Shown piece after piece: positions 50,976-59,548 of a stretch of 64,000 nucleotides of DNA; the stretch's first letter is position 1; each line of letters begins with the position of its first letter. A program made the translations under genes and the position numbers. The DNA is from JAJXZJ01 sp050012855 (lineage in GTDB: Bacteria; Verrucomicrobiota; Verrucomicrobiia; Limisphaerales; J093), in NCBI GenBank assembly GCA_050012855.1, contig JBEKGJ010000022.1, positions 9,474-73,473 on the forward strand, written 5' to 3'. The notes below the pieces were generated by a model. That model worked only from the letters and a program-made list of their open reading frames with translations, searched no databases and was not told the origin of the DNA.

Positions 50976-52454
50976 ATGTTGCTCCTGACGCCCATTTTGC
51001 TCGTGCCGGTGCTGGCGGGTCTGCTGTGCCTGGTGGTGCGGTCGCCGCGGGTGATGGCGGCGCTCGGGGTGCTGGCGTTCAGCGCCACGCTCGGACTGGG
51101 CCTTGCCCTGGTCCAGCAGGTGTTGGCCCGCGGCGTGGTCACCGAGTGGCGTGAGTTTTTTTCCGCGGACGCCCTCAGCGCCTGGATGGTGTTGCTCATC
51201 TCGGTCGTGTCGCTGGCGACCTCGCTTTACGCCGGGCGCTACTTCCGGCGCGACGTGGCCGCCGGCACCGTGACGCCGGGCCGGGTGCGCGAATTCTTCG
51301 TGCTCACGCCGCTGTTTGGCGCCGGCATGTTTCTCGTGGTGCTGGCGAACAACCTCGGCGTCATGTGGGCGGCGGTGGAAGGCACGGCGCTGTCTTCGGT
51401 GCTCCTGGTGGCGCTCTACAACCGGCGCAACTCGCTCGAAGCCGCCTGGAAATACGTCATCCTCGGCAGCCTGGGCCTGGCGCTGGCCCTGATGGGCACG
51501 GTGTTTGTTTATGCCGCCGCCTGCAAAAACAACCCGCAGTCGCTGCCCAGCTTCAACTGGTCCTATTTGATGAGCGTGGCCGGCCAGCTCGACCCGCATC
51601 TGCTCAAGCTGGCCTTCGTGTTCGCGTTCGTCGGCTATGGCACCAAGGCCGGTCTCGCGCCCATGCACACCTGGCTGCCCGACGCGCACAGCGAGGCGCC
51701 GTCGCCCACCAGCGCCATGCTCTCGGGCGTGTCGCTCAAGATCGCGCTCTACGCCTTGCTGCGGTTCCACATTCTCACCACCACCTGCCTGGACTCCGGG
51801 TTCAGCCGCTATTTTCTCCTGGGCTTCGGGCTGTTCTCCATGTTCCTCGCCGCGCCCTTCATTCTGGTGCAGAAAAACCTCAAACGGATGCTCGCCTATT
51901 CGAGCCTGGAACACGTCGGCCTCATCTGCACTGGCTTTGCCCTGAACTCGCCCGTGACCATTTTCGGCGCGCTGCTCCACATGGGCTATCACGCGCTGAC
52001 CAAACCGGTGCTGTTCTTCGCCGCGGGCAACATCCATCAGACCTTCCACTCGCTCGAATTCCGGGTCATCGGCCCGGGCGTGGGGAAGGTGCTGCCGGTC
52101 ACGGCGCTCTTGATGGGATTGGCCGCCCTCGCCGCCGTCGGGCTGCCGCCGTTCGGACTGTTCCTGAGCGAACTGACCATCATCAGCGGTGGCATCGCGT
52201 CGCAGCAAACAACCGTCAGCGTGCTGATTCTGGTGGCGCTGCTGGCGTCGTTCTGCGGCATCCTGCAACAACTCACCCGCATCCTGCTGGGCGCCCGCAA
52301 GCCCGGCGACCGCGCCAGCGACGCGCGCCGCCTGGACGGGGTGCCGGCCATGGCGATGCTCCTGGGTGGATTGCTGCTCTTCAGCGTGTGGCTGCCCGCG
52401 CCGCTGCTCGAATTGTTGCACCAGGCGGCGGGCATCATCGGAGGCAAGCCGTGA
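50976..52454 (+). CDS. HyfF-like (NuoN/M-type) antiporter subunit, module 2
   Basis: 492 residues, about 14 membrane helices. Core residues in VMWAAVEGTALSSVLLVALY, KAGLAPMHTWLPDAHSEAPS, KNLKRMLAYSSLEHVGLICT and ALTKPVLFFAAGNIHQ. In the last motif the usual Lys-Gly-Ala is KPV. It begins 1 base after HyfE and its TGA overlaps the GTG of HyfG. Confidence 0.92.
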   Translation: MLLLTPILLVPVLAGLLCLVVRSPRVMAALGVLAFSATLGLGLALVQQVLARGVVTEWREFFSADALSAWMVLLISVVSLATSLYAGRYFRRDVAAGTVTPGRVREFFVLTPLFGAGMFLVVLANNLGVMWAAVEGTALSSVLLVALYNRRNSLEAAWKYVILGSLGLALALMGTVFVYAAACKNNPQSLPSFNWSYLMSVAGQLDPHLLKLAFVFAFVGYGTKAGLAPMHTWLPDAHSEAPSPTSAMLSGVSLKIALYALLRFHILTTTCLDSGFSRYFLLGFGLFSMFLAAPFILVQKNLKRMLAYSSLEHVGLICTGFALNSPVTIFGALLHMGYHALTKPVLFFAAGNIHQTFHSLEFRVIGPGVGKVLPVTALLMGLAALAAVGLPPFGLFLSELTIISGGIASQQTTVSVLILVALLASFCGILQQLTRILLGARKPGDRASDARRLDGVPAMAMLLGGLLLFSVWLPAPLLELLHQAAGIIGGKP

Positions 52455-54055
52455 ACCTGGCGCACGTTTCCAACGACCTCCAGCCCGCGGTTGAAGAAAT
52501 CACCCGGCGCTTTCAAGGCCGGTTCGACGCCTGCGTCGCCCCGCGCCTCAACGAAGTTTATTTTCATGCCCGCCTGGAGACGGTCGCCGGTTTCTGCGCC
52601 CACCTGTATCGCAACTGGAACGCCCGCCTGGTGAACGTGTTCGCCGACGACGCCCGAGCGGACGCCGGGGTGTTCCATCTCTACTACGCGATGGCCCTCG
52701 ATGCGGCGCACGGGTTTCTCATCCTGCGCGTGCCGGTGGCCGCGGCGATGCCGGAGTTCCCGTCCTTGGCCAACGCCATTCCCGCCGTGAACTGGCAGGA
52801 GCGCGAAGTGCAGGACCTATTCGGTTTGAAGCTGATCGGCCACCCCAACCCGCGCCGTTGCGCCCTGCACGACGACTGGCCGGAGGTTTATCCGCTGCGC
52901 AAGGACTTCGATTTGAAGACCGTGCTGCCGCCGTTTCAGGGCGAACGCCACAAGTTCCGCCAGGTGGAAGGGGAAGGCGTGTTTCAGGTGCCCGTGGGAC
53001 CAGTGCACGCCGGCATTATCGAGCCGGGACACTTCCGGTTCAGCGTGGCCGGCGAGCCGGTGCTCTACCTCCAGTTGCGCCTGTTCTACACCCACAAAGG
53101 CACGGAGAAACTATTCGAGCATCTGCCCTTCGCGCATGGCGTCCGCCTGGCGGAGAGCATTTCCGGCGATTCCAGCTTCGCCCACGCGACGGCCTTCTGC
53201 CATGCCGTCGAGCGCGCGGCGGGCGTCGAAGCACCGCCCCGCGCCCGGGTGGCGCGTTCCGTGTGTCTGGAACTGGAGCGTCTCCACAATCACCTCGCGG
53301 ACATCGGCGCGATTTGCACGGACGTGGCCTTCGTCACGGCGAACATGCACGCCCTGCGGCTGAAGGAGCGAATCCTGCGCATCAATGAACACCTCACCGG
53401 CAACCGTCTCCTGCGCGGCATGGCCTGCCTGGGCGGCGTGCGCTTCGACTGGGACGCCGGCCAGCTCCAAGCCCTCACCGAACTGGTCGCGCAGTTGCGG
53501 CCCGAGTTCGCGTCGCTCGTGCAGCTCATCGAAGACTCCTCGTCCACCCTCGACCGCTTGGAAACCACCGGCCTGCTCAAGCCCGAAGTAGCCCGCGACC
53601 TGGGCATCGTCGGCATCGCCGGCCGGGCCTCCGGTTTCGACCACGACCTGCGCCGCGATTTCCCGCACGCCGCCTACGACCAGGTGAAGGTCAAGGTGCC
53701 CGTGTATCGGGTCGGCGACGTGAAACACCGCCTGCAGGTGCGCGTGGACGAAGTGCGCGAGTCCTTTTCGCTCATCGAGCAGTTCACCGCGAGGCTGCCC
53801 GGCGGCCCCTTGCGCGCCGAAGTGGGCGAGGTGCCGGCCAACCGCGTGGCCCTCGGCTACGTCGAAGGCTGGCGGGGCGAAATCTTCCACTGGATTCGCA
53901 CCGCTCCGGGCAACCGGCTGGCCAGGTGCAAAATCAAAGACCCGTCGCTCCAGAACTGGCCCGCACTAAGCGAAGCGATTCTGGGCAACATCATCCCCGA
54001 CTTCCCCGTCGTGAACAAGAGCTTCAACCTGTCGTATTCCGGAACCGACCGCTGA
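52451..54055 (+). CDS. HyfG-like large subunit (NuoC+NuoD fusion), module 2, no nickel ligands
   Basis: 534 residues from a GTG at 52451; the much longer upstream frame overlaps HyfF and is not coding. Residues ~1-175 are NuoC-like with VNWQEREVQDLFGLKLIGHP followed by NPRRCALHDDWPE. The NuoD part starts VGPVHAGIIEPGHFRFSVAG. As in module 1, the position of the first nickel CxxC reads SGDSSFAHATAFCHAVE and that of the second DPSLQN..., with C-terminus NKSFNLSYSGTDR. No nickel can be bound. It also has the longer, complete NuoC domain that module 1 has in shorter form. Confidence 0.92.
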   Translation: MNLAHVSNDLQPAVEEITRRFQGRFDACVAPRLNEVYFHARLETVAGFCAHLYRNWNARLVNVFADDARADAGVFHLYYAMALDAAHGFLILRVPVAAAMPEFPSLANAIPAVNWQEREVQDLFGLKLIGHPNPRRCALHDDWPEVYPLRKDFDLKTVLPPFQGERHKFRQVEGEGVFQVPVGPVHAGIIEPGHFRFSVAGEPVLYLQLRLFYTHKGTEKLFEHLPFAHGVRLAESISGDSSFAHATAFCHAVERAAGVEAPPRARVARSVCLELERLHNHLADIGAICTDVAFVTANMHALRLKERILRINEHLTGNRLLRGMACLGGVRFDWDAGQLQALTELVAQLRPEFASLVQLIEDSSSTLDRLETTGLLKPEVARDLGIVGIAGRASGFDHDLRRDFPHAAYDQVKVKVPVYRVGDVKHRLQVRVDEVRESFSLIEQFTARLPGGPLRAEVGEVPANRVALGYVEGWRGEIFHWIRTAPGNRLARCKIKDPSLQNWPALSEAILGNIIPDFPVVNKSFNLSYSGTDR

Positions 54056-54058
54056 CCT

Positions 54059-54931
54059 ATGTTTGGCATTCTTGGCAAAAGCCTCGCCACCGGCATCGTC
54101 ACGACGAGCTACCCCGTTACCTCGCCCGACGTGTCCGCCCACGCCCGCGGCCGCCCGGAGATTGACTGGGCCAACTGGAAAGACGCCCGTCCTGCTGCCG
54201 CTGTTTGCCCGACCGGCGCCATTTCGTATCAGGACGCGAACGGTCAGCGGGTCGCCCGGTTCGACCTGGGCAAGTGTGTCTTCTGCGGCCTCTGCGCCGA
54301 CGCCGACCAAGCCATCCGCATGACCAACGTCTGCGAATGTGCCGCCCGCCACCGCGACGACCTGGTGACCAGCGCCAGCTACGGCCTCAAGACCGACGGC
54401 ATCCACGCTGGTCTGGTCGCGCCGCCCGTCACCGCCCAATCTGGGTCGGGCACTTCCTTGCCCTTGCCGGGCCGATCGCTCGAAGCTCTCGGTCAACAAA
54501 TCGAAGAACGCGCCCGCCAAATCTTCGGCCGCTCCCTGCACATCCGCGAAGTGGACGCCGGCTCCTGCAACGGCTGCGAAGTGGAAATCAATGGCCTCAA
54601 CAGCCCGGTGTACGACGTGGAGCGCTTCGGCATCCACTTCGTCGCCTCGCCGCGCCATGCGGACATGCTGCTGGTGACGGGACCCGTCACGCGCAACATG
54701 GAACTGGCCCTCCAGAAGACCTACGACGCCACCCCCGACCCGCGCCTGGTGGTGGCGGTGGGCGCCTGCGGGTGCAGCGGCGGCATTTTTGGCGTAAACT
54801 ATGCGACCCGTGGCGCCGTGGACGCCGTGCTTCCCGTGGACGTTTACATCCCCGGCTGTCCGCCCAATCCGCACGCCCTCCTGCACGGTATTCTGTTGGC
54901 CATGGGCCGGCTGCCGCTCGAACGCCGCTGA
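54059..54931 (+). CDS. NuoB-type (HyfI-like) subunit with decayed ferredoxin domain, module 2
   Basis: 290 residues. The C-terminal half is a good small subunit: DAGSCNGCEVEINGL, VGACGCSGGIFG and IPGCPPNP keep the N2-type ligands. The N-terminal ferredoxin part is degenerate compared with module 1. The first cluster motif is reduced to AAVCPTGAI (one cysteine), and the second is CVFCGLCADADQAI, which lacks the fourth cysteine before proline. An extra loop (HAGLVAPPVTAQSGSGTSLP) lies between the halves. Electron entry must therefore differ from module 1. Confidence 0.9.
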   Translation: MFGILGKSLATGIVTTSYPVTSPDVSAHARGRPEIDWANWKDARPAAAVCPTGAISYQDANGQRVARFDLGKCVFCGLCADADQAIRMTNVCECAARHRDDLVTSASYGLKTDGIHAGLVAPPVTAQSGSGTSLPLPGRSLEALGQQIEERARQIFGRSLHIREVDAGSCNGCEVEINGLNSPVYDVERFGIHFVASPRHADMLLVTGPVTRNMELALQKTYDATPDPRLVVAVGACGCSGGIFGVNYATRGAVDAVLPVDVYIPGCPPNPHALLHGILLAMGRLPLERR

Positions 54932-55055
54932 CGAACCCTGTCCAGCCCAGGCCGTGCCCGGCAGTTCCTTGACGTTTTGCTTCTCCCTGTTCCCCGGCGA
55001 AGCGTGACGAGCCGGATTCCCTGCCCGCCGGAGGGCTCTCGGCCCCGCCGAGGCC

Positions 55056-55181
55056 ATGCGCATCGGCGCGAACAAACTCGAACTCGACCTCGGCCGCCGC
55101 CAGTTCTGCCCCGAAGGCGCGATCCTCGACAGCGTGTTGCGTCTCCGCGACCGCAAGACCAGCACCATGGAATCGGGCTGA
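55056..55181 (+). other. Possible short coding remnant
   Basis: An ATG at 55056 opens 41 codons (MRIGANKLELDLGRRQFCPE and on) to TGA at 55179-55181. No family is recognised. The surrounding 315 bases between module 2 and the kinase gene hold no other gene. It may be a gene fragment. Confidence 0.25.
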
Positions 55182-55246
55182 GCGAGCGGCGACCGACGAC
55201 GGCGCGCGTTCACCGCTGCTGACACCGCCCGGGGGCGGGCGGAAAC

Positions 55247-57439
55247 TCAGGTTGCCTCGACAATCCTGCGTACCGTCTCCCGGAGCGTTTGAGGCGTGTA
55301 GGGCTTCGCCAAAAAGGTGCGACCCAGTTCCTCCTTCGCCTCGAAATCAACACTGAATCCGCTGGTGTAGATCACCCGCAGGCCGGGTTTGCGCTGGAGC
55401 AGGGCCGCGCTGACTTCGGACCCGCTCATCCCTCCCGGCATGACCATGTCGGTGAGCAATACGTCAATTTCGTCGCCGTGGTCCCCCCAGATCCGGAGCG
55501 CCTCCCACCCGTCGGCGGCTTCGAGAATCCGATAGCCAACATTCCGCAAAATGGAGGAAACCAAATGCCGGAGCGACGGTTCGTCCTCCACGATCAGGAT
55601 CGTTTCGTGCCCGCGCAGGCGCGGGTCGTGGCGAGCCTCCTGCCGCAGCGGTTCCGCCGGGCCACCCTCTGGCAAAAAGACCTGGAACACGCTGCCCTTC
55701 TCCAGTTCGCTCCGAACCTGGATCCAGCCGTTGTGTTGTTGGACAATCCCATAGACCGTGGAGAGGCCGAGCCCCGTCCCCTTCCCAACATCCTTGGTGG
55801 TGAAGAACGGCTCAAAGATCCGGGAGCGCGTCTCGGGCGACATGCCACAGCCATTGTCCGCCACCGTGAGGCACACCCACCGGCCAGCCTGGGCCTCGGG
55901 CATCATCGTCACGTCGTTGCTGGTGATTTCGCAAGCCGCGGTTGCCAGTCTGAGCGTTCCACCCTTGGGCATCGCATCGCGCGCGTTCACGGTGAGATTC
56001 AGGATTGCCTGTTCGAGCATCCCTCGATCGGCCGTCACCACCGGGAGATCCCGCGCCAAGGCAATCTCCATGGCAATGTCCTCCCCCACGAGGCGTCGGA
56101 GCATGTTCGCCAGGTTTTGCACCACCTCGTTCACATCCGTCGGGCTGAACTGGGCTACGCTCCGGCGGGCGAACGCCAATAACTGTCGAACCAACTGGGC
56201 CGCCCGCATCGCCGCTCCTTTGACCTGAAGGACATGTTCCTCCTGGTCCTTGTCCAACCGGCCATCGGCGGCCAGCAAGTCGATGTACCCCAGGATGGCG
56301 GTGAGAATATTGTTGAAGTCGTGCGCGATCCCGGCGGCCAGCGAACCGATGGACTCCATTTTTTGGGCCTGCAACAGTTGCGCCTCCAGCCCGGTGCGCG
56401 TCGCCTCCCGGGAGTCCCAGTATTCAATGCTCCGGTCAACAAGTTCCCGGTCGGTCGCATCGAGCCCCGCCCCCGCGTGGAGTTGGATGTAGCGGGCCCG
56501 CTCGGCTTCAATGTAGGTCCCCAATTTCTGGCAGAACTCCCGTTCCACTTCAATCAGGTGCCTGATGCCGCCGGTCACACTGGCTTCCGCCGTGAGCGTC
56601 CCCGGCTTGATCTGCCGGCATAGCTCACCCAGCTCAATCTCCAATCCCTCGTGGCCGCAACCAGGAGCGTAAGCAAGGGGGACGATGTTGTAGCCCTCCC
56701 AAAACGACCTTGAGGCGACATCGGCCTCCTCCGCCACGAGCACATAATGCTTGCGGCCGCAGGCCTGGAACAGCAGCGCATGCTCGCGGAGGAACAACTC
56801 CAGATCCCAGTCCCGCTGACCATAACCGATCAACAGAGCGGTCCGGGTGCAGAGAAGCTGGGCGATCGCCGCCCGGGAGATTGCGTTAACCCACGTGACC
56901 TCCAGGCACCCCCACTTGTCCGAGACCAGGGATTCAACGTCGCCGGCATCCCCATGCACCTTCAAGATGAAGAAGCGCTGTTCACCAGCGAAGCCCGGCA
57001 GTTGCGCGGCCGTCCGGCGCGTGAATACCAAAGGGTGGGTGCCCGCGCCTTGCGGTTGACCGTACGCACGCTCGAGCAGGTCGTCCTGATTGGTCGTCAG
57101 CACCGCGCTGAAGGGGAGTCGCGCAATCCACCGGTGCAATTCTCCCGGACCGGCCGATCCCTGACGCATGAGCGCCTGGATGCGCCGGCGACAGCGTGGA
57201 TCATCGCCGAGCCGCCGGCACTCATCGACGAGTTGGGAGAACCGCCCTTGCCCGGGGACGCCCCGGAGTTCCCGGCCTTCCGCGGAGCCGGTGAACGGTC
57301 CCTCGCGTTCGGCCATGAGCCCTTCGAGTATCTGAGCCCAACTCGGGAGACCCGCAGCGACCGAGGGGCCCGGACCGACAACGGCAACGGCTTTACCGGC
57401 ATTGAAGGCGTCGATCAAATCTTGGGGAAAGGTGGTCAT
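55247..57439 (-). CDS. SIR2-like domain fused to hybrid histidine kinase (HisKA-HATPase-receiver)
   Basis: 730 residues on the minus strand. Residues 1-~280 are a SIR2-like (SIR2_2-type) domain: AVAVVGPGPSVAAGLPSWAQ (NAD-binding Gly/Ser), VLTTNQDDLLERAYG (N117), ILKVHGDAGD (H162) and LLIGYGQRDWDLELFL. Residues ~350-590 are a histidine kinase with the phospho-accepting H373 in SLAAGIAHDFNN, N box NLTVNARDAM, and G boxes DNGCGMS and KDVGKGTGLGLSTVYG. Residues ~610-730 are a receiver domain with phospho-acceptor D664 in VLLTDMVMPGG and TSGF and KPYTPQTL. No membrane segment is seen, so it is cytoplasmic. SIR2 domains of this type bind or destroy NAD in phage-defence systems; here the domain replaces a normal sensor. 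The output partner is unknown. Confidence 0.88.
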   Translation of the reverse strand: MTTFPQDLIDAFNAGKAVAVVGPGPSVAAGLPSWAQILEGLMAEREGPFTGSAEGRELRGVPGQGRFSQLVDECRRLGDDPRCRRRIQALMRQGSAGPGELHRWIARLPFSAVLTTNQDDLLERAYGQPQGAGTHPLVFTRRTAAQLPGFAGEQRFFILKVHGDAGDVESLVSDKWGCLEVTWVNAISRAAIAQLLCTRTALLIGYGQRDWDLELFLREHALLFQACGRKHYVLVAEEADVASRSFWEGYNIVPLAYAPGCGHEGLEIELGELCRQIKPGTLTAEASVTGGIRHLIEVEREFCQKLGTYIEAERARYIQLHAGAGLDATDRELVDRSIEYWDSREATRTGLEAQLLQAQKMESIGSLAAGIAHDFNNILTAILGYIDLLAADGRLDKDQEEHVLQVKGAAMRAAQLVRQLLAFARRSVAQFSPTDVNEVVQNLANMLRRLVGEDIAMEIALARDLPVVTADRGMLEQAILNLTVNARDAMPKGGTLRLATAACEITSNDVTMMPEAQAGRWVCLTVADNGCGMSPETRSRIFEPFFTTKDVGKGTGLGLSTVYGIVQQHNGWIQVRSELEKGSVFQVFLPEGGPAEPLRQEARHDPRLRGHETILIVEDEPSLRHLVSSILRNVGYRILEAADGWEALRIWGDHGDEIDVLLTDMVMPGGMSGSEVSAALLQRKPGLRVIYTSGFSVDFEAKEELGRTFLAKPYTPQTLRETVRRIVEAT

Positions 57440-58239
57440 AGAATGGGAAGCAGGTCCGGAAGCCCCGGGTCAGGCTGCAGGCCTGTCACCGGCCGCCCGG
57501 CGGGCATGGCCGACGATCGTTGCCGGCGCCGGGAGGACCGGCCGGTCTCGTGCAACTCGGGGACCGCGAAATCGCCTCCCGGCTCGGGAGCGCCGGCCGG
57601 TGACCCGCAACAGACGAGTGCCTTCGCGCAAATCAACAGCTTCCCCCTGGGCCGCGCCCGAAACATCGGCCATGCACTATCTCGCCACAGACGGGCGGGC
57701 CACCTGCGTGGCGGTCGTGCGAGGGCTGAAGCGAGTGTCATCGTGGATTCCAGTGGTTTGGCCTGCGGCGGCTGAATGCAACGGCATTTGCCTTGGTCCC
57801 TGGAAACACGCAATCAGCCAAAGCAGGACGTGCCCATCGGAATCTGTCGGCCATTTAATCTCCGGCAAACCGCTGATGCAAGTCCGCACCGGACCGACCG
57901 CCGCGGTCACCCGCGACCACGCCGCCCGTGCCCCGCCTCACACCAGTTCGATCCACCCGGTCGCGGTTGGCCGGACGCGCCAGTGCTGGTTCTCTGCATT
58001 TTGTCCTTTACTTTTTCAAGTGCCTGTTCGACCAGTTTAACATGGTCATAAGTCGTTGTCATGCCAATGGCGGGCGGCAGGGCGGCATCCGGTCCCACGG
58101 ACCCGCTCCCGGGCGCGTAGGACATACGGACGTGAGCCGGCGCGGAGCAGGACGGCGCGAACGTCGCGCCGCCCCGGTGGAACCACGTTCCTCCGTTGAC
58201 CGCACCCGGTGCTCACTCAAGCGAATCCCCACCACTACC
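57440..58239. other. 800-base region without a supported gene
   Basis: GC-rich, with no convincing coding frame. On the minus strand at about 57990-58070 a short run (DAALPPAIGMTTTYDHVKLV) looks protein-like but is only ~30 residues. The stretch may contain the promoters of the divergent kinase and secreted-protein genes. Confidence 0.4.
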
Positions 58240-58971
58240 ATGAAACCAACCAACCTGTATTCTAAGAACCAGTCGCTGCTGGTTTGGACCGCCGTCATTC
58301 TTGCGCTGCTCATCTTGCCTTCGCCGGTCGCCCTGGCGGACCTCCAGGAGATCGAGGGACGTTATGTGGGCGCATGGACCAACCTCACGTTCGGTTCCAC
58401 TGGCAAGGCCGTGATCGCAATCCAGGTCTCCGGCACGAATGCGAACCTCGTGTTTGACATGGAGGGTTTCGTCTTCGGCCAGGGGAACGCGCCGGTCATC
58501 ACCATGCCCGGCACGGCGCTGGGGGAGGTCATCCAGATCGACAGCCAGGGCGTCAGCACTTTCGGCGACATCAAAGGCAGCGTCGATGCCACTCATGGCA
58601 CGCTCACGGCAACACTTTCGAACATACCGGGTGGAGTTATCCAGCAAGTCACCGCGGTCGGCACTATTACCAACGCCATCATCAATCTCGACTACACGGT
58701 GGATTTCAGCAGCGCGCCGAGTTCAACCAACCCCGCTAACGGTGTCATGACGGCCTTTCTCATCCCTCCGATTACCATCACTCAGGCCAACCGCCAGGGA
58801 ACCAACCTCGCGCTTCAGTGGACGGGTGGCATGGCGCCATTCACCGTGCAGCAATCCACCGATCTTTCCCAAAGTGTCTGGACCGATGCCGGCGTAACGA
58901 CGACCAACACCGCCGCCACCCTGCCACTCCCGCCAACCGGCAACGTGTTCTTTCGCGTGTCGGGACAGTAG
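58240..58971 (+). CDS. Secreted protein with verrucomicrobial C-terminal module
   Basis: 243 residues from ATG 58240. Signal peptide: SLLVWTAVILALLILPSPVA then LADLQEIEGRY. The middle is beta-rich (GKAVIAIQVSGTNANLVFDM, GTLTATLSNIPGG). The last ~60 residues, ITQANRQGTNLALQWTGGMA followed by PFTVQQSTDLSQSVW and FFRVSGQ, match a short module repeated at the ends of many secreted proteins in Verrucomicrobia (LAW/LQW...G...Y/FTVQ.STDL...W....). Role unknown. It probably has its own promoter. Confidence 0.78.
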   Translation: MKPTNLYSKNQSLLVWTAVILALLILPSPVALADLQEIEGRYVGAWTNLTFGSTGKAVIAIQVSGTNANLVFDMEGFVFGQGNAPVITMPGTALGEVIQIDSQGVSTFGDIKGSVDATHGTLTATLSNIPGGVIQQVTAVGTITNAIINLDYTVDFSSAPSSTNPANGVMTAFLIPPITITQANRQGTNLALQWTGGMAPFTVQQSTDLSQSVWTDAGVTTTNTAATLPLPPTGNVFFRVSGQ

Positions 58972-59050
58972 CGACACTACGGAAGCGCGCTTCGTTTTCC
59001 GGCAACGCGCCACCACCGACGCCTTTCCTGAATCGCAGGAGCGACCGAGA

Positions 59051-59215
59051 ATAGCCCCCCGTTTCAACGGTGGGTGCGATGTTCAAAAAGACCGCAAGCC
59101 CCGGAGGGGCGGAAGAAATCTCGTGGCGAAACGAACGGGTTCTTCCGCCCCTGACGGGACTCTTCCCCCTTCTCGCCCCAGAAACCCAGCGATGAATCGC
59201 TGGGCGATTGTCTCT
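59051..59215. repeat. Dispersed multi-hairpin repeat, copy 2
   Basis: Same order of hairpins as at 26917-27065: a CCCCGTTTCAACGGTGGG-type hairpin, GCCCCGGAGGGGC, CCGCCCCTGACGGGA, and the perfect CCCAGCGATGAATCGCTGGG. The loops differ but the outer motif style is the same. Confidence 0.65.
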
Positions 59216-59548
59216 CGCCATCCAGGCTTGGGTCCGCGCTGGTGCCCGTCCGCCGGCAACGTCCGGATCACGGCCTGCGCGTAGGCGTGGACGCGCGCCC
59301 GCTGGAGCCGCATCCAACCGCCGACTTACATTCTCCGCATCGGATGGATAGACGGATCAAGGATGAGGTGTCACGATTTCACACCCCGCCCGGCCCGGCA
59401 AAGCGCCGCCATCTTCCTGCTGCCATGTCTGGCCTCCCCCAATCGTGCCGCGAAACGACTGTTTCGACACCGCACGCCGACGCTTGCCGGTTGGACCGGT
59501 AATTCGGCGATTGCCGGACCGGGGTCGTTTCCGCATGATCCCGGTTTT

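Noticed and set aside
50889..52421. Minus-strand frame of 510 codons over the HyfF gene of module 2
   Set aside because: Low-complexity H/Q/E-rich antisense reading of a GC-rich membrane protein gene.
51365..52450. Very long HyfG start in module 2 (896-codon reading)
   Set aside because: The first 360 codons overlap HyfF in another frame and lack homology. The GTG at 52451 overlapping the HyfF stop fits the operon style.
39079..54931. Formate hydrogenlyase or NiFe hydrogenase
   Set aside because: Both large subunits lack both CxxC nickel motifs, and no formate dehydrogenase, hyp maturation genes or maturation protease are in the window.
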